A DNA stretch of 64,000 nt from Nesterenkonia sandarakina (lineage in GTDB: Bacteria; Actinomycetota; Actinomycetes; Actinomycetales; Micrococcaceae): NCBI RefSeq assembly GCF_003003175.1, contig NZ_PVTY01000002.1, positions 38,170 to 102,169 on the forward strand, written 5' to 3'. The notes below the pieces were generated by a model. It was not told the origin of the DNA. It made no database searches and saw nothing but the letters and a program-made list of their open reading frames with translations. The translations under genes and the position numbers were made by a program. Positions 1-6,370 of the stretch are shown one piece after another. The first letter of the stretch is position 1. Each line of letters begins with the position of its first letter.

Positions 1-120
1 CCTGTTGCTGCCGCCCCGGCCGCTGAGGCGCCTGTTGCTGCCGCCCCGGCCGCTGAGGCGCCTGTTGCTGCCGCCCCGGCCGCTGAGGCACCTGTTGCTG
101 CAGCCCCGGCCGCTGAGGCT
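1..120 (+). repeat. 30-bp tandem repeat, four copies, inside the helicase gene
   Basis: Four head-to-tail 30-base units begin at the first base of the window. Units 1 and 2 are identical, unit 3 differs at its last base, and unit 4 at two positions. Each encodes PVAAAPAAEA in frame with the helicase downstream. The array may continue to the left of the window. Such repeats are prone to copy-number change by slippage or recombination. Confidence 0.95.
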
Positions 121-1974
121 GCTCCCAAGGCTGCCGAAGAGTCCACCGGCCCGAAGTTCTCCGAGCTGGGCCTTGACCCCCGGGTCCTGCAGTCGGTCAC
201 CAAGCTCGGCTACGAGACCCCGTCCCCGATCCAGGCGCAGACCATCCCGCTGCTGAGCCAGGGTCGCGACGTCGTCGGCCTGGCCCAGACCGGCACCGGC
301 AAGACCGCGGCCTTCGCGCTGCCGGCCCTGTCCCACATGGCTCGCGCCAACGACGCCGGAGAGCTGGGGAACTCGCCCTCGACCCTGGTGCTCGCCCCCA
401 CCCGTGAGCTGGCGATCCAGGTCGCCGAGGCGTTCTCCACCTACGCCCAGGGCGTCCCCGGCATCACCGTGCTGCCGATCTACGGCGGCTCCCCCTACGG
501 CCCGCAGCTCGAGGGTCTGCGCCGCGGCGCCCACGTCGTCGTCGGCACCCCAGGTCGCGTCATCGACCACATGACCCGCGGGTCGCTGAACCTCTCCACG
601 ATCAAGCACCTGGTGCTCGACGAGGCCGACGAGATGCTGCGCATGGGCTTCGCCGAAGAGGTGGACCAGATCCTGGCCCGCACTCCGAAGACCAAGCAGG
701 TCGCGCTGTTCTCCGCCACGATGCCCAAGGCGATCCGCCGGATCTCCGCGGACTACCTCAACGATCCGGTCGAGGTCTCGGTCAAGTCCAAGACCTCCAC
801 CGGCACCAACACCCGCCAGCGCTTCGTGCTGATCAAGCACTCGGCGAAGAACGAGGCCCTGACCCGGATCCTCGAGACCGAGCCGCACGACGCCGCGATC
901 GTCTTCGTGCGCACCCGCTCGGCCACCGAAGAGGTCTCGAACAAGCTCGCCGCCCGCGGTTTCCGCACCGCGGCGATCAACGGTGACATCCCGCAGAACC
1001 TGCGCGAGAAGACCGTGGAGAACCTCAAGTCCGGCCGGATCGACGTGCTCGTCGCCACCGACGTCGCCGCCCGCGGTCTCGACGTCGAGCGCATCACCCA
1101 CGTCTTCAACTACGACATCCCGCTGGACACCGAGTCCTACGTGCACCGCATCGGCCGCACCGGCCGCGCGGGACGCTCCGGCGACGCCGTGCTGTTCGTG
1201 ACTCCCCGTGAGAAGCGGATGCTGCGGTCCATCGAGAAGGCCACCCGCCAGCCGGTCGAGCAGATGTCCATGCCGACCATCGCGGACGTGAACTCCTCGC
1301 GGCTGGAGCGCTTCTCGGAGCGGATCACCGAGACCCTGGCCTCGGAGGAGCTCGAGGAGTACCGCGGACTCGTGGCCTCCTACACCCAGGAGCACAACAC
1401 TCCTGCCGAGGATGTGGCCGCCGCGCTGGTCGCGATGGTCCACGACGGACGCCCGCTGCTGCTCGATGAGAAGCGCGACGACGAGCTCGTCCGCGAGTCC
1501 AAGCGCGAGGTCGGCGAGGACCGCGCAGGCGGCGATCGTCCCGAGCGCCCGCAGCGCGATCGCGGACCGCGCACCGCCGGTCCGGGCAACGCGATGTACA
1601 AGATCGCTGTCGGTCGCCGCAACGGTGTGAACCCCGGACACATCGTCGGGGCCATCGCCAACGAGGCCGGGCTCAGCGCCCGCGAGATCGGCGGGATCGA
1701 CATCCGGCCCACGCACTCCCTGGTGGAGCTTCCCGAGAAGCTCTCCTCCGAGCAGTGGGCCGCCCTGGCGAAGACCCGCATCGGCGGCGAGCTGCTGAAG
1801 ATGGAGCGCGACACCGGCGCTCCCTCCGGCGGCACCGAGTCCCGCGGCAGCTACGGCGAGTCCCGCGGCGGCTACGCCGGCAAGCGTGAGGGCGGCTCGA
1901 GCGATCGAGGCGGCCGCTCAGGCTCCGGTGACAGCCGATTCGGCAACAAGGATCGCAAGCCCCGCTGGAAGTGA
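1..1974 (+). CDS. deaD: DEAD-box ATP-dependent RNA helicase, 5' end outside window
   Basis: ATP-dependent RNA helicase that should remodel structured RNA in ribosome assembly, mRNA decay or cold adaptation. The open frame runs from the first base, so the true start lies outside. Counting from the first visible codon: an Ala/Pro/Glu-rich repeat (1-40), the Q motif PSPIQAQ, Walker A AQTGTGKT (95-102), PTRELA, DEAD (207-210), SAT (238-240), the second RecA domain with HRIGRTGRAGR, a DbpA-type RNA-binding domain from about residue 532 (MYKIAVGRRNGVNPGH), and a Gly/Arg/Ser-rich basic tail. This order matches DeaD/CsdA helicases; the symbol is assigned by architecture. A 14-bp hairpin follows the stop. 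The long acidic-free repeat N-terminus is not part of the family core. Confidence 0.9.
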   Translation, partial: PVAAAPAAEAPVAAAPAAEAPVAAAPAAEAPVAAAPAAEAAPKAAEESTGPKFSELGLDPRVLQSVTKLGYETPSPIQAQTIPLLSQGRDVVGLAQTGTGKTAAFALPALSHMARANDAGELGNSPSTLVLAPTRELAIQVAEAFSTYAQGVPGITVLPIYGGSPYGPQLEGLRRGAHVVVGTPGRVIDHMTRGSLNLSTIKHLVLDEADEMLRMGFAEEVDQILARTPKTKQVALFSATMPKAIRRISADYLNDPVEVSVKSKTSTGTNTRQRFVLIKHSAKNEALTRILETEPHDAAIVFVRTRSATEEVSNKLAARGFRTAAINGDIPQNLREKTVENLKSGRIDVLVATDVAARGLDVERITHVFNYDIPLDTESYVHRIGRTGRAGRSGDAVLFVTPREKRMLRSIEKATRQPVEQMSMPTIADVNSSRLERFSERITETLASEELEEYRGLVASYTQEHNTPAEDVAAALVAMVHDGRPLLLDEKRDDELVRESKREVGEDRAGGDRPERPQRDRGPRTAGPGNAMYKIAVGRRNGVNPGHIVGAIANEAGLSAREIGGIDIRPTHSLVELPEKLSSEQWAALAKTRIGGELLKMERDTGAPSGGTESRGSYGESRGGYAGKREGGSSDRGGRSGSGDSRFGNKDRKPRWK

Positions 1975-1999
1975 TTCCTCCCCCGCGAGGGGGTCCGGA

Positions 2000-2035
2000 C
2001 TTCACCGCCGCAGGTCCCGATCTGCGGCGGTGAAG
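2000..2035 (+). terminator. Hairpin after the DEAD-box helicase gene
   Basis: A perfect 14-bp stem (2000-2013 with 2022-2035) and an 8-base loop lie 25 bases past the helicase stop. There is no T-tract after the stem, so it is either a GC-type terminator or an RNA-stabilising hairpin. Confidence 0.65.
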
Positions 2036-2076
2036 ACCCCCGGTCAGAGGAGACGCAGCTCACCTCGGATCGGTTT

Positions 2077-2104
2077 TTGAACGGCGCTGGACTGATGGTA
2101 GAGT
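2077..2104 (+). promoter_or_regulatory. Candidate sigma-A promoter of tRNA-Thr
   Basis: TTGAAC (2077-2082) and TAGAGT (2099-2104) are separated by 16 bases; shifting the -35 one base left to TTTGAA gives 17. The tRNA begins 11 bases after the -10 element. The same TAGAGT hexamer stands before tRNA-Trp and rplJ. Confidence 0.6.
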
Positions 2105-2115
2105 TCAATGCTGTT

Positions 2116-2187
2116 GCCCCAATAGCTCAGTGGTAGAGCGCAGTCTTGGTAAGACTGAGGTCGCGGGATCGATTCCCGCTTGGGGCT
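2116..2187 (+). tRNA. tRNA-Thr (anticodon GGT)
   Basis: A full cloverleaf can be drawn. The acceptor stem GCCCCAA/TTGGGGC, D stem GCTC/GAGC, anticodon stem CAGTC/GACTG with loop TTGGTAA (anticodon GGT) and T stem GCGGG/CCCGC are all paired. The discriminator is T and CCA is not encoded. The T loop reads ATCGATT, so the nearly universal T54 is A. Confidence 0.95.
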
Positions 2188-2198
2188 CTGATTGAGAG

Positions 2199-2237
2199 CC
2201 CGCGCAGCGCAGAACATTGCGCGGCGCGGGTGTTTCT
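2199..2237 (+). terminator. Terminator between tRNA-Thr and tRNA-Met
   Basis: A 13-base stem with one internal mismatch (2199-2211 with 2218-2230) encloses the loop GAACAT. The T-rich run TGTTTCTCTTT follows. It would end the tRNA-Thr transcript, so tRNA-Met depends on readthrough or a promoter of its own. I could not identify a convincing promoter in the roughly 50 bases that remain. Confidence 0.6.
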
Positions 2238-2286
2238 CTTTCAAGCTGTTTCTCCTCCTCCGCAGCGGGGTCGAGGAACAGGGTTT

Positions 2287-2363
2287 GGCGGTGTAGCTCA
2301 GCTGGTTAGAGCGCACGACTCATAATCGTGAGGTCGGGGGATCGAGCCCCCCCACCGCTACCA
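2287..2363 (+). tRNA. tRNA-Met (anticodon CAT, elongator type)
   Basis: Acceptor GGCGGTG/CACCGCT pairs with a terminal G-T wobble. D stem GCTC/GAGC, anticodon stem CACGA/TCGTG with loop CTCATAA, and T stem GGGGG/CCCCC are all formed. A73 and an encoded CCA complete the 3' end. The anticodon stem lacks the three G-C pairs of initiator tRNA, so this is the elongator. As in the neighbouring tRNA-Thr, the T loop starts with A (ATCGAGC) instead of T54. Confidence 0.95.
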
Positions 2364-2380
2364 AAGACGCCGCACAGGCG

Positions 2381-2432
2381 AGAGACACCTCGGGCCCCCA
2401 CGCTTCACAGCGTGGGGGCCCGAGGTGTCTCT
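2381..2432. terminator. Very long perfect hairpin between tRNA-Met and the SNF2 gene
   Basis: A perfect 23-bp stem (2381-2403 with 2410-2432) has the 6-base loop TTCACA. It sits between convergent transcription units and is symmetric, so it can act on both strands. Confidence 0.85.
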
Positions 2433-2433
2433 G

Positions 2434-2471
2434 CGGGCGGGCGGCCTGGCGTCCGCCTGGCCGCCCGCCCG
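2434..2471. terminator. Second hairpin at the 3' end of the SNF2 gene
   Basis: A 13-bp perfect GC stem (2434-2446 with 2459-2471) is followed by TTT on the plus strand. It lies 12 bases past the stop codon of the minus-strand helicase. With the neighbouring hairpin it makes a tandem bidirectional terminator. Confidence 0.7.
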
Positions 2472-2483
2472 TTTCAGCTCAGG

Positions 2484-4616
2484 TCAGGATCCCTGACCGA
2501 AGCCGCGTTCTTCCAGGGCCGCTTCGAGAAGCGTCACGAGCGCCTCGAGCTGCACGTCGGCCGAGTCGGGGATCTCCTCGTCGTTGCCGTCCAGCGCCCG
2601 GGCGGCCAGACCCGCCTTGCTGTCGATGAGCTCGGCGATCTTCGTGTCCAGGGTCTGCGCGGCGATGATCCGCCACGCCGTGACCGGCTCCGCCTGCCCG
2701 ATCCGGTGGATGCGGTCGATCGCCTGGGTCTGCTCGGCGTGGGTCCAGGACAGCTCCGCGAGCACCATGTTCGAGGCGACCTGCAGGTTGATTCCGACGC
2801 CGGCGGCCGTCAACGAGCACACGGCCACCGAGACCTCCGGGTCGTTGGTGAACGCGTCGATGTGCTTCTGCCGGGCCGAGGCCGTCTGGTCGCCGCGGAT
2901 CGAGGCGTAGCGGATGCCCTGCTTGGCGAAGGTCGCCTCGGCGGTGTCCATGACATCGATGTGCTTGGCGAAGAAGACCACCTTCCCGGCGCTGCGCGCC
3001 AGCTGCGCGGCGTAGTCGGCCGCGAGGCCCGCCTTCGCCGCTCCGATGCGCCGGGTCATGGTGAACACGTTCTCGTTGGACTTCGTCGCCTTGCTCGCGC
3101 GCTCCTGCGCGGCGACCTGGCGGACCAGGGCGTGGTCGATGCCCTCGAGGACCTCGCCGGAGACCCGCGCGGCCACCGCCCGGTCGTAGCGCTTGAGGAG
3201 ACGACGGGCGAGGCTCTGCTCCGCGGCCCGGATGGACCGCCCGGCCTCGCCGTCGATCTCGACCGGGACATCGGCCACGCGGCGAGCGGGCAGGTCGGCG
3301 GCCACATCCACCTTGCGTCGGCGCACGATGCCGCGGTTCACGACGGCCGCGCGAGCCGCGGCGGAGAAGCCGCGATCCGCCGGTGTCAGCCCTGACTGCT
3401 CGAGGGCCCCCATCAGCTCGCCCACCGGCTTGGTCTCATCGACCCAGCCGAGGAACTGCCAGATCGCCCGGAAGTCCTCGATATCGTTGATCAGCGGCGT
3501 GCCGGTGAGAGCGATGAGCAGCGGATCGGCGATCCGGGTGCGGATGCGCTCGGCGAGCTGCAGCACGTTCTGGGACCGCTGCGACTTCCGGTTCTTGATG
3601 TAGTGCGCCTCGTCCACCACCATCCCGCGCAGACCCAGGTCGCGGAGCCAGCCCGCGTGCCGATCGAGCACCTCGTAGTTGACGATGATGATGTCGGCGA
3701 AGCCGTCGATCCGCTCGCCGTCGCCGTGGACCACCGTCGCGGGGTGGTTGGGCGTCCAGAGCATAGCTTCGCGCGCCCAGTTCATCTTCACGACGTTGGG
3801 CACGACGACGAGCAGCGGGTACGCGTGTGCCGCCTGGGCGGCGAGCAGCGCCTGCGCCGTCTTGCCCAGTCCGGGCTCGTCGGCGAGCAGGAACGTCCGG
3901 TGTCCCGCCGCCGCCGCGGCGACCAGCCGTGCCTGGTGCGGCATCAGGTCCAGTCCTCGGGTCGCTCGGGTGGCGGCCGGATCCGGCAGGTCCATGCAGG
4001 AGAGTGCGCCGCCCTCGGTGAAGGACTTCATCAGCGGCTCGATGAGCTCCCAGCCGACGAGGCGGCGTGGCGCGGCGGTGCGCTTGGCGACCGCGGAGTA
4101 GTCAGGTTCCAGGAACGGGTTCGCCAGCTGGCGAGACTCCACCGACACCGGCACCACCCGGCGCTGCGTGTCGGCCTTCGGTGCGACCGGTTCGGCGCGT
4201 CGTGCCGGTTCCTCCGCCACCTCGATGCCGGCCGACTCCAGGAGCTCGCGGCGCAGGGCGCGTGCCCGGTCGGAGACCACGGCGTCGTCGGCGAGCAGCC
4301 CGAGCAGCGAGGGGTCGCGGGCGGCTGTGGTCGCGAGGATGGTGGCGATGCCGTCGAGCCGCTTCAGCTCTTCGGTGCCCCGAGCCCCCGGCTTCGTCTC
4401 GGCCGCCTTGATCCGGGCGCGCTCCTCGCGCATGAGCAGCGCCACGACCTGGAACTTGGTCCGGGTCGAGGGCAGGTCGAGACCCTGCTTGACCGAGGCT
4501 TCGACCTCGCGGACGACCTTGGCGAGCAGGTGGATGATGCCGCCGTCGTTGTTCTTGCGCGGTTGCCGTCGGGTGCGCGTGCGTGCGCCGTTCTGGCGCT
4601 GGGCTCCTCGAGCCAC
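2484..4616 (-). CDS. SNF2-family DEAD/DEAH-box helicase (ATP-dependent translocase)
   Basis: A 710-residue SF2 protein of the SNF2/HepA type, expected to use ATP to move along double-stranded DNA and remodel bound proteins. A non-conserved N-terminus of about 225 residues, basic at the start, precedes the motor. The motor shows Walker A DEPGLGKT (246-253), DEAH (335-338), TGTPL, and the C-terminal SNF2 signature LTAAGVGINLQ...QAIDRIHRIGQ. The ATG has a good ribosome site, AGGAGGA, just upstream. Two hairpins follow the stop. It appears to be monocistronic; the 289 bases upstream, up to cbiX, contain no gene I can support. The cellular role, possibly repair or RNA polymerase recycling, cannot be read from sequence. 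Confidence 0.85.
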   Translation of the reverse strand: MARGAQRQNGARTRTRRQPRKNNDGGIIHLLAKVVREVEASVKQGLDLPSTRTKFQVVALLMREERARIKAAETKPGARGTEELKRLDGIATILATTAARDPSLLGLLADDAVVSDRARALRRELLESAGIEVAEEPARRAEPVAPKADTQRRVVPVSVESRQLANPFLEPDYSAVAKRTAAPRRLVGWELIEPLMKSFTEGGALSCMDLPDPAATRATRGLDLMPHQARLVAAAAAGHRTFLLADEPGLGKTAQALLAAQAAHAYPLLVVVPNVVKMNWAREAMLWTPNHPATVVHGDGERIDGFADIIIVNYEVLDRHAGWLRDLGLRGMVVDEAHYIKNRKSQRSQNVLQLAERIRTRIADPLLIALTGTPLINDIEDFRAIWQFLGWVDETKPVGELMGALEQSGLTPADRGFSAAARAAVVNRGIVRRRKVDVAADLPARRVADVPVEIDGEAGRSIRAAEQSLARRLLKRYDRAVAARVSGEVLEGIDHALVRQVAAQERASKATKSNENVFTMTRRIGAAKAGLAADYAAQLARSAGKVVFFAKHIDVMDTAEATFAKQGIRYASIRGDQTASARQKHIDAFTNDPEVSVAVCSLTAAGVGINLQVASNMVLAELSWTHAEQTQAIDRIHRIGQAEPVTAWRIIAAQTLDTKIAELIDSKAGLAARALDGNDEEIPDSADVQLEALVTLLEAALEERGFGQGS

Positions 4617-4905
4617 GGAGTCCTCCTAGGAGCGATGGGTCATTCGTGTCGGCGGGACGTGCCCGCACGGCACCCGCGGCGGGGCGAGGGACGTCCGAGC
4701 AGCCTCGGCAGAGACGTCCCGGTGCACAAGCTGGTCCAGCGGATCCGTAGAAGAGATCGACGCGTGGAACGTGCCCCGCCGGGAGGGCCCCGCCAGCGTA
4801 CCGCGTAAGGGGCGAATCTCAGCCCTCGGGAGAGCCTTCATGACGCGCATGAAGCCCTGACACCGCTGCGACGTGGGGGAACACGCAACAGATCCGCGTC
4901 ACGGA

Positions 4906-5676
4906 TCAGTGCGCCGCCTGCGCCGCCGGGGTCAGTTCCGCCAGTCCTGCGCTGAACCGGTCCAGGATGATCTCCACCAGTTCTCTCGGGGCCTGCGTCG
5001 AGTCCTGCGGCAGCAGCGAGCTGGTGACGACGTCGGCGCCGGAGCGTTCCAGCATCTTCTGGAAATAGCCCGGGGCCAGCAGGTAGCTGATCAAGACGAC
5101 CCGGCCCTGCGTGGTCTCGCGCGCCTGCGCCACGGCGGTCTTCACCGCAGGTTCGGCGAAGGAGAGATAGGCGTCCTGGACCGGGCGGCGCAGTCGGGTC
5201 TGGATCCGGGCGGCCATGTCCTGACAGTCCCGCACGGCCGAGTGGTCCGAGGATCCGGCGGCGGCGAAGATCAGGGTGTCCCGCGCGGTGTCCACGCCGG
5301 CCTCGCGGACCCGGGACAGCAGCAGGTCCACCAGCCGGTCATCGGGGCCCAGCGCGCCGCCCACGGTCACCGGACGGTCCAGATCGGCGGTGTCCTCCTT
5401 GAGGTCCACATTCACGTGGAAGCCGGCCGAGAGCAGCAGCGGCACGACGACGGCGGCCATCTCCTGCGGCAGGGCGGCCAGGCTGGCGGGGACATCGGGC
5501 TGCTGGACATCCACGTGCCCGAGCCGGACCAGATCTTCAAGGCCCCGCTGGGCGGCGACCTCGGCGACCCGGTCGGCCAGCTGGGTGACCAGGCGCTGGC
5601 CCTCGGGGTTGGAGGTGCCGTGGGAGATGGCGAGCAGCGCTGCCGGATCTGCGGCGGTGCGGGTCATCAGAGACAC
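4906..5676 (-). CDS. cbiX: Sirohydrochlorin chelatase (CbiX/SirB type)
   Basis: Cytosolic chelatase expected to insert Fe2+ into sirohydrochlorin to make siroheme, the NirB cofactor. The 256 residues form two tandem CbiX-like halves. The metal-binding motif ISHGT is near the N-terminus, and a second half carries SYLLAPGYF. The GTG start lies one base after the nirD stop; the ATG at 5667 has the better-placed ribosome site GAGGTG and may be the real start. The gene is translationally coupled to nirD, and its place in a nitrite reductase locus argues for iron and siroheme, not cobalt and B12. Confidence 0.85.
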   Translation of the reverse strand: MSLMTRTAADPAALLAISHGTSNPEGQRLVTQLADRVAEVAAQRGLEDLVRLGHVDVQQPDVPASLAALPQEMAAVVVPLLLSAGFHVNVDLKEDTADLDRPVTVGGALGPDDRLVDLLLSRVREAGVDTARDTLIFAAAGSSDHSAVRDCQDMAARIQTRLRRPVQDAYLSFAEPAVKTAVAQARETTQGRVVLISYLLAPGYFQKMLERSGADVVTSSLLPQDSTQAPRELVEIILDRFSAGLAELTPAAQAAH

Positions 5677-5677
5677 C

Positions 5678-6109
5678 TCAGACCTTCACCTCGACGATTC
5701 CGGCCTCGACGCGCACCGGGTAGGACCTCAGCTGCAGGGCCTCGTCGCTGAGGCACCGTCCGGTGGCCAGGTCATAGGGCTGCTTGTGGATCGGTGACGC
5801 CAGTGTCGGCCTGCCAGCTTTGGAGCCGACGATACCGCGAGACATCACATTCGCACAGGCGTAGGGATCCCACTGGGACACCGCGTGGATGGTCTCGCCG
5901 TGGAGCCGGATCAGCGCGATCTGCGTGCCCTCCACCAGGGCGGCCTCACCCCACATCGGCTCCAGGTCCTCCACCTGACACACCCGATGCCACCTCGGCT
6001 CGGCCGCCTCGGAACCGGCCTCGGAGCTGAGTCCAGGACCCGGCGCAGGACCCGATGCGGGCGTGGAACCGGCACCGGCAGTGAATGTGGGTGTGGATGT
6101 GGTGCTCAT
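5678..6109 (-). CDS. nirD: Nitrite reductase [NAD(P)H] small subunit NirD
   Basis: Small subunit of the cytosolic assimilatory NADH-nitrite reductase that converts nitrite to ammonium. The Rieske-like fold is recognisable by AVSQWDPYACANVMSRGIVG and SPIHKQPYDLATG. The Cys/His cluster ligands of true Rieske proteins are absent, as is normal for NirD. An Ala/Pro/Gly/Ser-rich extension of about 37 residues precedes the domain and is not part of the family core, so a shorter product is possible. It is transcribed away from nirB, an uncommon arrangement, and is followed at once by cbiX. A symmetric DNA element lies in the shared upstream region. Confidence 0.88.
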   Translation of the reverse strand: MSTTSTPTFTAGAGSTPASGPAPGPGLSSEAGSEAAEPRWHRVCQVEDLEPMWGEAALVEGTQIALIRLHGETIHAVSQWDPYACANVMSRGIVGSKAGRPTLASPIHKQPYDLATGRCLSDEALQLRSYPVRVEAGIVEVKV

Positions 6110-6152
6110 GCCCCCAGCGTAGGCAGGCGCAGTTTCCGCGGGAACGCCGGTG

Positions 6153-6224
6153 TGTAAAGCCCTGATGACGCTGATCTCACCGGCGCCCAGATCGAGATGA
6201 GGACCTCGTCATATTGGCTTTACA
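6153..6224. promoter_or_regulatory. Inverted repeat in the nirD/nirB divergent promoter region
   Basis: Two 18-base arms (6153-6170 and 6207-6224) match at 15 of 18 positions in inverted orientation. The outer 9 bases, TGTAAAGCC/GGCTTTACA, are perfect, and the spacer is 36 bases. Each arm presents TTTACA pointing outward towards its gene, so the arms may double as -35 regions. On the right arm TTTAC, six bases, then GACAC (6219-6234) resembles a GlnR half-site pair (gTnAC-n6-GaAAC). A joint operator for GlnR and/or NnaR is the likeliest reading, inferred from position and symmetry. Confidence 0.55.
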
Positions 6225-6370
6225 AACGCGACACCGCGTAGAAATCGCGGGTTCCTAGGCTGAGGCCAACCCTCGACGGTCCGGCGCACCCCTTTTTCAG
6301 CACTGAGGACCTCCGCCAGATCGACGTGAAGGCTCATCGCACTCATCGTCTACCGCGAAGGTGAACTCCC

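Noticed and set aside
1-120. Possible CRISPR array
   Set aside because: The 30-bp units are directly adjacent with no spacers and are read in frame as part of the helicase.
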